64,000 nucleotides of DNA. Origin: Bugula neritina (lineage: Eukaryota; Bryozoa; Gymnolaemata; Cheilostomatida; Bugulidae). Shown one piece after another: positions 11,884 to 25,989 of the stretch. The notes under the pieces are model-generated. The model was not told where the DNA came from. It did not search any database and saw only the letters and a list, made by a program, of their open reading frames with translations. The position numbers were made by a program, and so were the translations under genes. Position 1 is the first letter of the stretch; each line of letters opens with the position of its first letter. The stretch lies in contig OZ037771.1 of assembly GCA_964035545.1 (NCBI GenBank), positions 3,833,128-3,897,127 on the forward strand, in the 5' to 3' direction.

Positions 11884-14800
11884 TCAAACTTGTGTACTTG
11901 TACTATAGTCTTTGGCAAGTCGGCAGTGAAAGTCATACATGGCGTGTTCAAGTCTTGGCGAGTATCGGCCGTCCACAAAAGTCTTGGATCTCATCCCTTT
12001 TTGTACCCTTTCACATATTTCAGTATCTTCTTCCTGAACTTTAATACTAAAATATAATATATATATAATAATAAATAATAAATATCTATATATAATAATA
12101 ATAATAATAAATATAATATATTGTTTTAATAAGTGTTGAATTTAAATCTCAACTAGTTGGTAACATTTCTAGGCAAGCGTATACAACTCCCATTATATGC
12201 AAGTAGGTTATTAAACTAGTGAGTTCAAGATTCACATTTACCACAGAGGTGTCTAGTATTATTTTAAACATTCGAGAGTTGTCTTTCACTTGTTTAGGGA
12301 ACCTATCTAGATGTTTTAGAAATCAAAAATGTGTTGGACCATGTCCAAATATGAATATAATTACATCAGAATGCCGAAAAGCCAAAACATGTCGAAGTAT
12401 AATATAGCAAAAAGTCATACAACAGTGTGGTATAATTTACAGTTTTATGCCAGAAATAACTTGTAGTTATTAATAAAAACGCTCAAAAAGTATTTTAAGC
12501 TATTCCACTGACCTATCTGCCAGGCTCTCAGCAATTAGCTTTTTTCTTTCTATTTCACCCAATCCATCGTGGAAATCAGTATCCAGAAACCAATCAAAAA
12601 GCACGTCACATGTCTGAGGCCCAGTTGGTAGCACATAGTTAATGTCAAGCCAATGACCTGCACAGAATAATATGAATGGCATTTTCACTGGAAGAGATGG
12701 CTGAAGCTATAGTCTGATAACAAACTTTAAACTTTAATGTTGAGAGAAATAAAAAATATTTCTATCTTTTCTGTTTGGGGTCAGACATGGAGACATAGTA
12801 TATAATTTAAAACTTTATTTTAAAATTACATTTCAACAAGCTTGCTATGTAATTTCAACCTTTAATATTTGCATTATTTACAAGCAAGAACACTTCTTGA
12901 TCTTAAAAGAATTTGTGTCAACACTACATATGTACAGCTTCTGCCATTTATTGTTAGTAAAACTTCTCAACAAATCAACACTTTAAACCCCAGCTAACTA
13001 GCAAACTCTTTTTTTAGTTTTAAGTGATCTAGATGATTTAGGATTCTTAAAAGCACTTTATATTTTTACAAGAAATTAAGGAAAACACTAGAAATAATAT
13101 TATTTAATTGGAATATTAATAATTGCTAGCTATATTTTTGCAAGACAATTCTGTTAAACAGTGGTTATTCTCTCTAACAATAACTTATCAAACTGAGTCC
13201 ATGACGATTCATAAGATGAAATACAATATTAAATTTTAAATGTGTAACAAATAATTTAGTTTGAAGATAATTTAAGGCACAGGCATATGACTTAACATTA
13301 CATTTTGCTTGGTACAGATATCATTACTTCATTTAATAAACTGAAACTAAGCTAAGCAGCAATCTTTATCACTGTGTCTAAATAAATACTGAAACAGACA
13401 ATCAGTTGTTCTGCTCACTCACCATATCTATTTATGAATAGGTTGGGGTAGATATGAGCATATAAGGACTGTGTGCCAACACGGCTATCAGAGTTGTTCC
13501 CTCCTGTTGTCTGGATGGAAAACCCATCATATACCTCAGTACTATAAGTACCACTTTCCAGTAGATCATTGAGTCCTGTGTGACATACTGGTACGTGGTA
13601 ACCTCCGTCCAGATAATTGTCTATGACAACCTGCAAGTACATCAATTGAAGACCACATATCGAGACAATGTAGAAAGCACCAGCACTGAATCAGGTAGAA
13701 GCCTAAGAAACAACACTCTCTCAGTCTCACAAATGCAAACTGGCATATTAGCTTATAGTTTATATATAAGCACATGTGCTTACAAGCTATAAGTCATAAA
13801 GTACAGCATGCTTTTTTTGAATACGAGTATAACTTGGCAAGAAGTAAACCGCCCTTCTGTCTCATTTCCACAAAGTCAATTCACAGCAAAAATACAAACT
13901 CATAGCAAAATTGGTTTCCTAACACAATAGATAAAAGCTCATTCCACACTGCTAAGCAGATTGATGCTACAAAGATTCAACTGAGCTACTAATGGCATGT
14001 TATTTTCTTCATCTTATGGTTACAAACCTTCCAGTTACAGTTAAGAGGAAAGGTTTTGCTGCCAACGTGTGTGAGTTTATCTTCCTCACAACCGAGCGCT
14101 TTTAGCCGCTGCCGTAATTCTTCCATCTGGTGGTGGAACTGTGAGACGTCAGCCTCAGTGTCTTGATTCAGGAACAGAGACCCGAACCAGTTGGTCCCAG
14201 AGAACTTCTTCAGTCCATAATTCCTTACTAAAACAATCCTATGGCTGTGACTAATTTGAAAGAAAATAGTAAGTTAAATATTTTGGTTAGCAAATGGCAA
14301 GTCACACATATACAGTTTGGTTTTATTTTAAGCACCATTCTTTCTGTGGCAATCAAGTAGGCCTAGCTAGTAATTACTATTTTATCCTGATTATAATAAA
14401 TACATGTATATAATACAGCACAGTACAGTAGAATATAGCATATTACAGTATATATTACAGTACAGGATAATACAGTATAAGGATGTAAATACCCTTATAC
14501 CACTGTGCTTTTTGCTATTTTATTGCCAAGCAAAGAAATACTATAATTAAAAGTATACATATACCTCGCTGAATTACTACACCGATCTAGATAATTTGTT
14601 TGCAAGAGATGACAATCTCTAATACATTGTCAATGAAATAATTATAATACAGAGTACATTAACATACTTCAAGTAAATTGACAAGTAACAGAGCTGTATT
14701 CAAATATCTAGCTAATGGCAAAGTTGAACTCACCTGAGAAATCTTCTATTCCTTTGAGTCGTTTAGCACCTGTCAACCTTCCATCCAAAGCATATTTCCA

Positions 14801-15659
14801 CGCATGGTAAGGGCAGACAAATTCTTTCGCATAACCTAAATATTCATAAATAACTAAACACTTCACTAATATACTGAGAAAATTTATCCACAGCAGTGCA
14901 GGGGCTGAGCAATTACCTTAGCAATGTGTAGTAAAACCAAACTCAATAGTGAACATGTTTTCATGTCACTCAAGTTTCAAACTCCAAGCAAATGATTAAC
15001 ATATAGAGCATCAGTTACAAATGGGCAGACGACTCTAAGTGTAATGCAACTATTTGCAGCTTGTAAATTTTTATGGTAACGAAAAAACAAGTTTTGGTAT
15101 GACAAGTGTCACTTGTGCAGAGACTGCTTGCGGGAGAGTTGGGATGTGCTATCTGCCAATATAGAAACCAACTTCCTTTACATAACAGTCATATTTAAAG
15201 TGCATTTGAACTGGTAAAGTGCATGCCATATTTTACTGACTCTTCCACATTTTAAAATAGTTTTGGCAAAAGTTGGTGGGTACTTGGCATATAAGAGCAA
15301 GAAATAAGAGCACTAGCTTGACTTTAGTTGTTCATAAATACTGGATTATCTCCCCATGTTGTACTCAACTAATAGGCTCCGTGTATAATACAGGTTAACA
15401 GCAAACCTTTTGGTGTATCACACAGCAAAGTACCATGGTGTCTGCAGATGTTATAGAAATAGTGAATTCTATCCGGGGTATCTTTCCCAATGAGATATGG
15501 TTCATCGCCAAGGAAACCTGCTCAGCATACATAAAAAGGAGAAGGTTAACATCTTAGCTTATGCTTTTGGTAGTGGAAGTGGCAGCAGCAGCAGCAGCAG
15601 CAGCAGTAGCAATGGTAGTAGTAGTTGTAGCAGTAGTAGTAGTAGCTAGTAGTAGTAGC

Positions 15660-15697
<38 letters not shown>

Positions 15698-15809
15698 CAG
15701 TAGTAGTAGTAGTAGTAGCAGCAGTAGTATCAGTGGCAGTAGTAGTAGCAGTAGTAGTAGCAGTAGTAGTAGCAGTAGTAGTAGCAGTAGTAGTAGCAGT
15801 AGTAGTAGC

Positions 15810-15856
<47 letters not shown>

Positions 15857-18444
15857 CAGTAGTAGCAGCAGTAGCAGTGGAAGTATTCGTATCAATAGCA
15901 GCAATAGGGACATGCTGGTAGGGGGTCACAGTTCAATGGTAACAATTCAAACATCAACAGCTGATAGAGAAATCATTATGCAAAGTTGCCAATAGTCTTG
16001 GGTCAGTTATAGTATTAAAATAGGTCAACACAATGCCAATATTCTTTTAATGATAAATTTAATTTAAATGCTCATCTAAGATTCCATTAGTAATAAATAA
16101 TGCATATGGCTATCGATAATGATTTATAGATTTGGCCGAAAGCCACTGCAACCACCAAGAGAAATTCTGCCCCATTTTCTGGTATGTGATTTATGTCCAC
16201 TTGTAAACCATCCTGTGGTTGAAGATTGCATCAAATTCTTGGGTCAGCTGAGGAAAGTGAGACTACTACTGCCTTTCACTGCCTACCAGTACAACTCTTT
16301 ACAGTCAGCATGATGCCATAGTCAGCCATTTTTATTGTGTCCGAGCTGAAGTTCTCAAAGTACGATCTATGACACCTCATTATACATTTATATCCAATGA
16401 ATTGACGCAAATGTCTTCCTGTCCAATAGGAGCCTGCTGCAACTTTTTTTAATCAAGCAATGCTTGATCCTAACGTATCGCAACGCCGTACAGGAAGCTC
16501 GGACATTTGTAAAAATGGCTGACATTTTACGTTAAGGCCTACAGTACGGCAAAGTGTGTCTAGGGGGTTAGAGTTTAGTTTATAACAGCAACTGTGAACC
16601 TTAGCAAAATTTGTATTTTTGGAATGAGTGACACAGTCTAAGTCCAAATATAACACAAATAAAAAAGAGATGAGGTTTGGGGTTATATATCCTTACATAT
16701 CTGTTTACTCATATGGCAGATGATATAAAATTAGGCAGATTGAACTTATAAACTTATATATGGCAGGTATGTTTCAGATTGTTTTATGCTAGTGCATTAA
16801 TTTGTAAGATTCAGCTTGCACAATTTACATAATACAATAGTGATGTATAAACAATGAGCTGTGTGCATCAAACACTATTACCTGTAATGAAGTCACCAGG
16901 TTTGTTGAGATGATGGGCTCCATTCACACTCACCCAGCTCTTAGCAAAGACAGTCGACTTTTCTAACTCATATATTCCTTCATTCACATACCTAACAGGG
17001 TACAAGTGTGAAGGTAAAGAGCACTTTACAAAATGCAAATTGCACCTTAAATCCTTGAATATTATTCTATACAATGCAATCACATAGTATAAACATGTAA
17101 TTGGTGTTATATAGTCAAAGCGCTTTAAAAAGTACAATTATTGAAAAATAAGATGGGCAAAGATTTGCCAATTCATTTAAAATATTTTTTGGCATAGGAG
17201 GGGAGTTGGTCTAAAAAAAGCAACAAATTCCAGCACTAAGTCATAAATTATACATCAGCTGACAAAAACTTATAAATAACCTGATGTCAGTAAAGCCAAC
17301 ATTGACATTCTGTCAAAAACTAGAGCTATCTATGCTATGTGCTACTATAGTGTAGCTTTATTTCTTAAGTCGGATTTATCTCTCTTGGTTCAGAGTATGT
17401 TTAAACAAACTTATTTTGAAAACCACAATCAAGCATTGTAGATATCAGACACCTAAACAACCATTTAACAAAATTCTACAATCTACAGCAAACCTTGCTG
17501 TAGTATATATTGTTTACAATCAGCTGGGTGACCTAGGCACTATAACCAGATAATTTAATTCAGCATTTCTTCAACTATTATGTTACAAAACATAACAAAA
17601 TAACTCTCCATGCATGTCGTACAACCTTTTAGATTTATAACGCAACTTATTTAAACTACCCAAATTATTGATAGTAATTGGTTTTTAGATTATATTACAG
17701 GCACATTAATTTGTGTTTTCCAACACTGGAAGGAAACAAACTTTAGCTCTGACAAATCGACTATGAAAGAGACTAGGACACATGTATGCAGATTTCCTGT
17801 AGCGTTTCATAGCATTAACCTTGACCTAAATGCTAAGTTAGAAACATAAGAGCTTTGCACCAGATAGTCTGATATATTTCAATATTCACTATAATGCAGA
17901 ATTGAAAGGCTGCAAATTAAATCTGTCTGGTATGGGTGATTTTAGGTAAAAATGGCACTGGTAATAAGGGCACAAATGGAAAAATAGGAAAAAATGGTAC
18001 ACTGTTGTTAAATGTTTCCAAACCCCAAACTCAAACACTCAATCCCACCCTAAAACCTAATATTGAAAATGTGCCATTTTTACCTACTTTGCCGTTTGTG
18101 CCATTATTACTTGTGCCATTTTTGCCGGGCAACGGGTGGCAAGGTAATGAGGTGTAACCTGTGAACAAAAGCAGATGAATTTCAAAATTATATTCATATT
18201 GATTTACAAAACCTTCATCTCCACATTTATTTTCTTTTACTTTTAGTGAATGGGTTGAAAAAATTTGGGAGACCTGACTCAAACTTAGCACTAACCATGA
18301 GCCGGGAGGTGTTCTGGCAACATTAACTCCGCAATCGCTGTCGAATCTTGCTATCTCATTGGCTAAAGTAGACAGCGAAGATAACTTAGTCCAAGAAAAA
18401 GCCGTCTGCTGCAGCAGCAGTGTCCTCACTGAGGCTAAACTCAT
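11884..18444 (-). CDS. Choline monooxygenase-like Rieske [2Fe-2S] non-heme iron oxygenase
   Basis: Exons in transcript order: 18444-18296, 16991-16882, 15517-15407, 14835-14734, 14227-14028, 13630-13423, 12657-12513, 12046-11884; 1188 bases, 395 residues. Rieske cluster ligands are C111-x-H113 (YNICRHHGTLLC) and C131-x2-H134 (CPYHAW). The catalytic iron site is in D232GGYHVPVCH (H236, H241), with D349 in VQEEDTEIC as the likely third ligand. TPPGSWY near residue 50, INRYGHWLDINYVLP and the C-terminal VDGRYSP...FH are typical of the choline monooxygenase branch. The first step from choline to glycine betaine is the likely reaction, but carnitine- or other betaine-type oxygenases of the same fold cannot be excluded. 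The first 28 residues have no acidic residue (MSLASVRTLLLQQTAFSWTK), so mitochondrial import is plausible. The two final exons were chosen because they restore the family C-terminus in phase. Confidence 0.9.
15575..15890 (-). repeat. (ACT)n microsatellite in a Rieske gene intron
   Basis: About 310 bases of AGT repeats on the plus strand with AGC interruptions, which read ACT/CTA on the transcribed strand of the gene. It ends about 57 bases before the acceptor of the exon starting at 15517. It generates long open frames of poly-Ser, Leu, Thr or Val on both strands that are artefacts. Confidence 0.95.
15888..15960 (+). repeat. Dispersed repeat with tRNA-like A box, copy 2
   Basis: GTAGGGGGTCACAGTTCAAT followed by GGTAAC matches the block at 11731 with few differences, including the preceding TATCAATAGCAGC. 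It adjoins the (AGT)n array, which may have grown from the AGC-rich edge of the element. Confidence 0.45.
17945..18126. repeat. Imperfect inverted repeat, 58-bp arms
   Basis: The left arm 17945-18002 and the reverse complement of the right arm 18069-18126 align over 57 bases with about nine mismatches by eye. A 66-base loop separates them. Both arms are themselves built from a GGYAAAAATGGCAC subrepeat. The element lies in the first intron of the Rieske gene, 170 bases from exon 1, and would form a stable hairpin in the pre-mRNA. Confidence 0.8.
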
Positions 18445-21400
18445 TGTAGCTACTACGCCGGTAGCAGCCTACTTTCAGTCTCAGCGTTTGCCGCCGCTGT
18501 TAGCTGGTCCGCGTCTGGTGAGCCGACTTCAACAATTTAGTTGAAGTTAACTGCAATCTCTGCTAACAGCCTAGCACAGTTTATTCAGCCCTGGAAATAG
18601 CACAACCTTTGTACTCATCTGTACATGATAATCGCAGACAATGCGAGTATTTACACGGAGTGATGTGAAGATACATTATGACAATTGACCAATAAAAGCT
18701 TTGCTACAAAAAGATAACACTAGCATAAGGCACACGGCACGTTAATGCATAGTGACTGTCCAGTACGCGCATTGTAGTGTGCTCATGTAATCTAATACGC
18801 AGTGTAATCAAGATAACAAACCACGAGGTCAGTTTATTACTAGCAGTCGGAGCTGTAAGTTCTAAGTAGTAGAATGGTTGATATGCGGGTAGCAGCAGAT
18901 TTATGATAAAACAGTTTTTCTATCACTTTTTTATTATAAAATTCAGAACCACCTGCTCTAACCTGTCAGATATAGAAAATATTAGAAAATCACTTTTGCA
19001 GCATTATTATAAATACAATTATGTGCTGTGTCCATAATTTCACTTGGAGCTATAGTATCATTGTGGCCATTTACTATACACAAGTATACCACAATATGTA
19101 CATGAATTTATGTAATACATATTGCATTGAGTATTGTTGCATACCTAATAATGTATATATATGTTGATTGCAACCTGGTCAAAATCTTTCGATCTCAAAA
19201 TAGCGGTCAAAAAAGTCAAATGCATCATGGGAAATTTAAACAGTCCCACCCACATGGTTTAGACTTAACACCATCTTTTGGGACAGACAAGCTCAAGATT
19301 TTTAATATATGTGAACTTGGGCTACAATTTGAGTGATTACAAAAAACTATCCACAGACATTCTCATTTACCCCTATAGAAAAAGTTTAGCAGTTGAAAGA
19401 GACAACTAGGTAACCTTTGAACTCTGAGCAAACAGTATATACAAACAAAGCTGATGCAACTTGTATAAGTCATCTAGTAGCCTAGTACTAGTCTGTTCTT
19501 TTTCTCTAAGAGATGTTGTCCTGGTTTTATATTTTAATTTTTTATTGCTAACTGCCGTTTGTTCCTAAAGCCAGATGTCTGCAATCATAACTCAAGAATT
19601 GAGCCGAATGACGAATTTTGAACATTTAATTCGCCCTATTGATTAAAAGTGGCCCGCCACCCAAAAAGGACAACGTGGAGAAAGGTGAGAATAGGTGAGA
19701 GGAAACTGACTAAAAGTGGAGACTGAAGCTGTTTATTTTTACACATTTATGGCAGCTTTTAGAACATTGCAAGTTTTATGGATTTTACTACTCCGCAGCA
19801 TAACAGAATACATACAGTGAACTGGAAATACAACATGTTGCTTCTATAGACAAATTATAATAAAATATGTTTTTGAAACTTCAGAATTATAAGAAATACT
19901 TTATAAAATTGATGAAATAATTTGCCTAACTTTTGATATTTTGAGGAGTTGTGTTCTCTTAAAAAGACAACTCCAACTACATTATTCAAGCCTTTAATTT
20001 TTGATAAAATAACTTAAATTGTCGTAGTATCATATTGTTTATTACACAACGTAATAAAAAATTTGGTCAACACGAAATTTAATATGCTTCTCAGCCTATA
20101 AGTGAAGGCTGGTAGGATCATATGGGGAATCAACATCTGGTGCTACAATTTATAAGGGAAATTATGTAAAACCAGCTTTCTTAAAGCATTATAGTTTATA
20201 ACATATTCATCATTTTACTTACCTATAACCTAGATATGATGCAAACCTAATGACCACCTTAATTTATAACGTAGTTTAATTCTATAGTAAAAAATACGAC
20301 TTAAGAGGTGATTATGGCAAAAAATTCTCTACAGCTGAAGTTTTTGGTTTCTCAGTTTGTCTGTATGCCGTACATGTACATGCTTAGCTCCTTATACCTG
20401 AAAAGTTAGCTTTGACTGCAGCTTAATGTTTATTGTTGGTTTAAAAGCTTTAGGTAAAAATCATTTTAAACTTAAGCAAAGAGATTTTATTGCCATACTA
20501 TAGTAAAATTAAGTGATAATTAAATATAAGATAACAACTATTTATAATTAAATTATATAAGTATCAAGTTCTAAAATTGTTATAATTTATTATAATATAA
20601 CCAGCCATGCAGCAAATTTCTTGCTTTCACCTGACAAAAGCTATATTATAGCCCTATATTAGACAGTTGATATATTGACATCATTGGCCTGATTATGAAC
20701 AGCTATATGTTTGTATCATATAATGTAAGCTATAATCACTGCATGCATATTATATAACCTGTACTTTTTTCTTTTACAGAAGAAACAATAGGAATTTTGT
20801 TCAAACTGTAGCATTTATAAAATACGTTATATGGTTGGATTTAGTGTGTCTGCAATAGCTTGTTGCATATTTTAGGCAAACCATTAATTTTATATAGATA
20901 ACATATTTTTTGTAAGCTTGTATAATATAATATTTATATTCAGTAAAACCTGAAAATTTATAATTTTTGAAAGGGTATCGTGAGTTTGAAAGTTTTATAT
21001 AATATAAAAATGGTTATAAGTCTCAATAAAGGGTATAAATCCGTAAAGATGCAAAACATAACAATTTCGTGACTTTAGCTAGAGCATGCATGGTGCAGCC
21101 GATCTAGCTAGCAATAGTTTCTAAACTCTATAACAGTGATGAGGTAAGGGTTAATCCTATTTTTGTGTACCACAGTGTTCTGAATTTTGCATGCTTTATG
21201 AATTTTATCAATGCTCCACAGCACAATGACATTGCTCAGATATTCCCTGAGGGCTGCATTATAACAAGTACTTGCCATACTTTATAGATGTTAATATAGG
21301 TAATTATATGTAACAAATATTCAATTTTGAAACAAAAATGCACAAATACTGTCTGTATATTATCAGAAGATAAAATGTTAGTAACCTTAGAGTTGTTTTC

Positions 21401-23074
21401 TCTCTGCAAAAAACGATTCATTTTAAAAACGAAAGTGAAACTACAAGTAAACGCAACCTTGACATTTACCAGCTTACTGTTAAAACATCCGCACATTTAA
21501 CTAGTTTTTATTATAACATCAAATCTTGGTTAACTCATTTTATTTGCACTTACTTTCATGCAATATACAAAAGATAATTTTTATAAATTGTTTTCAATTT
21601 ATTTTATGTTATAAATACAAATTCTGTGTTTTAAAAGCAGTAAAACAAGTTGTTGTCTTCAAAGTGCACTTCTTTTAATGATCAACAGACAATCGTGCCG
21701 CAGATCCGGTCATGAAATGAAGATGTGAAAACAGAATATTTACAGTTGGTTGCAGTGTCAAAAATTTCAAAAGTTGTGTCAACTATACATATTGTTAGTA
21801 TCTTAATGTTATGTTGTTTGATTTGAAACATTATTGAGTAATTGATTATATGTTTAAATATACAGTGAGTGGGAATTAATTTAACTTTAAATTGTTCTTA
21901 AGTTTAAACTGTTACCAAACTCAAACTGAAACAAAGTGAAAGTCGAAGTCAGTTTGAGTTTCTAAGTCTCACGATAACTGATAACTTTGTGAAGCTCAAT
22001 AATCAAAACCAGTTGCTCAACTTTAGAGTCAGTTTTTAGTTTGAAGACCAAGTATTTGCTGATTAATATAACTAAATTATTCAATGGTTATAATCAACTG
22101 ATTATGTAAATAAACTTAAAGTCATGATAATATTAATAATATTAATTGAAATGTAAATTTAAATTGACTTGGTCACTTGCAGTTACATTAGCTCTAAGTA
22201 AGTGTAACACTTAGTTACGGTTGTGGGTTACAGTGGTTCATTACTCATATTCATATTGATATTGGTAAAGTTGAACTTGATATAAAATTAAATATACCAT
22301 TGTGAAAAGTGAATTTGATTATCATTATGATATGATTATCATTTATGACTTTGAGCAGTGGACGTAAGTAACAAGTTAAACCTAATTTTAACCGATATTT
22401 AAGCTATAAGAATAGACCATGTTATTTAAATTCAAATTGTATATTCAAATTAATGGTAATACTAACACTCATACTGAGACTCATACTAATAGTTATGTTT
22501 ATGTTACAACTAAATCCTAAAGTTGATGAAAATAAAAATTTTAGTAAAACTAAAACATCATTAACTAATATAATTATATAAATAACAGTAGCAGTAGCAC
22601 TAATACCGTAATACTAATATTAATAGACTAATACGAATGCGAATAGTGACACAAATAGTCAATTTAGATTCAAGTTTGAATACTGATTTATATTATAACT
22701 TTTTAAATTGTTAAATAAAATAATCTGGTTGTAGGTATTTATTTTAAATTTATAATTATTGTAAATATGGTTAGTCTTAAATATTTTTTGTTAATACCTT
22801 TATTTGAAATTTGCCAGTAATGCTAGTAGAAACTGTAGTAGGAAAAGTACTAGATAGGTTTTTCATTTTGTGAAAGCATACTTTCATATTAAATTTTCCA
22901 ATGTGTAATAATTATTGGAAATTAAATATACTTTATTATTTATTTCAGTTATTAACTCTAGTTAGAAACTTTATGTAAAGTTGATGAAAATTTCATCTAT
23001 TGTTTGTGGATGTTAGATATATGTTTGATATTGATAAAATTTCTGACTCTGATTTAGAAAAATAAGATAGATAT

Positions 23075-23257
23075 ATGTTAAATGATCTTTCTGTAAACAT
23101 TGTGCATCATCGTAGTACACAGCAGGCTATAACACTTGTAAATTTAGGAAAATTACAAGTTTTAGTTTGTTTTTTTAATTTGTTTCCACTACATGTGGAA
23201 AGATTGCCCTTAAATTACAACAAATGTGCTTGGATTATTACAAACATTACTAGTTGC
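23075..23257 (+). pseudogene. Possible decayed importin-alpha ARM-repeat fragment
   Basis: A 60-codon open frame contains LGKLQVLVCFF and, 21 residues later, LNYNKCAWIITNITS. The second resembles the importin-alpha ARM signature L-x-F-E-x-A-W-x-L-T-N-I-A-S, and the spacing fits one ARM repeat. No splice sites, flanking ARM repeats or intact frame were found around it. Chance similarity is quite possible. Confidence 0.2.
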
Positions 23258-25989
23258 TGAATTTAAATTATGTGTATTATCAATTATGTGTAATAAGATA
23301 TGCATATGGGGTTAACTAATCTCAAACTTCACTAAATATTTCACCTTTGATACTATTTCTGTGCACAAATATACATTTCTCGTACTGGTCACTTATCATT
23401 AAGAAATCTTCTCATCTTGTGAATGTACAATGTTTTCAGTCTCACCAGTTTGTTTGTTGATCTGTTTTGTAAACAAATAGTAATTGCAATTTTTCTTGAT
23501 CTTTAAAGATAGAGCCACAATCTAATTTAAGCTTACAAACTTGATATACAAGCATGTTTCCTGTTATTAAAGCACATTTTCAATATACTACAACCAATCA
23601 ATTGGAAAGTTGGATTTCCTACCATTATTACTGCACCAGAAATTTCAGTTTTTATTAAAATTGGTTAGTTAAAGCCTTAAAGGGTCTATAGTTGAAAAGG
23701 AGAACTTTGAGTGTTTTATACATTGTTTTAGGTGTTGATGGTTGTAATATTCATACTCAAAGTATCTGTTAAATAATATTCCAATTGAAAAACACAATAT
23801 TGGATATCATAGGAATCCGTCTGGTCATTAGTAGCCTTATTCTCTAATTTATTAGTTTAGGTACCAAATTGATTCTGATCTTACCAAAATGTTTATCCAA
23901 ATGATAAAGCTGTTGTGTTCTTTTTATGCAACTGACGAGTTTTTCGTATTACAAATATTCAACTGAACTACCAAATAATTCTAATACTCTAGTTTTGCGT
24001 AGAGACCATGGTGAAAGAGGTGTAATAAATTAGGTAGCTACTATTGATGTTTATTCTATCTACTTGATAACCAAAAATGAGGTACTGTTAATATTCTTTT
24101 TGTGAATGTTTTTTGTTAACTGAAACTTGCAGTAATTTCATGCTTAGCACTACAGCATTTGTATCATACTCTTTATATTTTATATCAGGAAATGTTTTTA
24201 CTTGTTATTCAATTGTCACTCTGTGCAATGCATACAACCTGTTTCTAAAGTTATTCAAGGTATATATATCTCTCTGTCCAGTGGGTATAATTAAAGGTGT
24301 AGTTAACACTACTTGTGCATCTTCTAAGAACATAGATTTATCGCTCTATTATTCTATAGACACTGCTAAATTACATATTTATTCAACAGTACTTTGCATC
24401 TTGTAAGAACATTGTTTGTGTTTCTATAGCTAATTCCACCCATTTAACTAAATTATTGAGGATATGGGTGCTTCTGGAGCTAGCTAGGGTGATGTCTAAG
24501 TATTGCAAAGGGTGAAGTTCATCAGTAGCTTTCTCTCTGGTTCATCTTCACAAAGAGCTGTCTGGCTCACCCCCTTCTGTGTCTACTACCCTATATACTG
24601 TATTTTCATTCAGTTTATATGACTGAGCAAAATGTTTGCAGATAATAATATTGAAATACAACTGTTTACAGGTTGAGAGCCATGATATTAGTGCAGGAAT
24701 TCTAATCATAAATAACCATGACTACGACCTTAAGCTCTAGGTAAGTTTCAGGTGGTAACTTAACATGTAGTCTCTTTTTCTTGACTACTCTGATGCTGAA
24801 GGGTAACTGCAGGTTCTACAGAATGTATTCTTCAAGGGTTACAAATAGCGGAGTGTAAAGAGTTTAACGGTGAAATTATGGGCATCTTACTTCTCTTACA
24901 AAACTCAACACTAAACACAATATGAAATATAAATCCTCATAGATTATTGTTTATTGTTCAATACATGTTCAACTTGTACTGGAGTTTGTGTAGTGAGGGT
25001 AGTATGCATCTAGATATACTATTACATGCGTGGCATGAGTCTATATCAACTGTGGACCTAGATGATAAGGAATTTTGATTACAAATAATTATTGCTTCTA
25101 ATGGTGTAACTATACAGCTTGTAGTTTTAATGCTAGGCTATCTTATCTCAGCTGTTTCGGTTTCTGTCACTTATTATGAGTGATGAGAAAACCCAACTTT
25201 GTCTCCATCAATCTTCCAGTTCCTTTCTACTTCAACTAGTTCTACGGTCCACCTGTATCTATTCACTAATATCTAGTTTTTAAGTAGTGTACAGATTGTC
25301 TGGTCCTAGATCTAGTTGCAGTAACTAGCTCTTTCACTGTTAGATATTGCTACTACTTGTTGCATAACTGTGACATATCATTGCTATAAGCTCCATCTGC
25401 CAGCTATCCCTACGTGGGGTATTCTTTTCTACCTGTCTTTTAACAAGATGCAGGCGCATACACTAGGCTGCAGTTACTTTAATCATTGCGTGCTGGCAAT
25501 GCGATACTACCTGAGCCCAAATGCTGGCCCATTATCAGGTTACGAGACTTCTGGCATGACCAGTACCCTGTCAGTTAGTAGATTTAAACACCATACAGAA
25601 CATAGGATTAGAAAAAAGACTCGTCATGAGATTAAGAATAATTTAGGAATTAAGATTCGTTTGGACAAAAGAAACTTCAGGTTCTTTTGAGAAAGTTGTT
25701 AATAAGCCTGGCCCATGTTGGTGCAAAGTGGCTATTAATGACTGCTTTTTAATGGTTACTTTGTATATAATTATGTTTGTACATGCACTGTCAATTGTCA
25801 AGTCATTAATGCTAGTATAAACCTGTTGAGGTGTGAAGTTTCTCTAAATAAAATTCCACAGGCAGAAACTTTTTTCTTACTCTATTCTGGCAAGGCCTAG
25901 CTGGCAAGGCCTAGCTGGCGTATAGGTTTCATCCCATTTGGAGGCTATTTTCATTTTGGTACCATATACAGTAACATACCTATATTATA

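Noticed and set aside
12500-12688. Rieske gene ending at the in-frame stop at 12500
   Set aside because: A donor at 12512 and an exon at 12046-11884 restore the conserved family C-terminus in phase, so the stop is intronic.
15546-15995. Long open frames of poly-Ser, poly-Leu, poly-Thr and poly-Val on both strands
   Set aside because: They are translations of the AGT microsatellite in every frame, lie inside an intron and have no coding context.
25370-25690. 106-codon open frame as a gene
   Set aside because: No recognisable family, no supporting splice sites and a composition like random AT-rich sequence.
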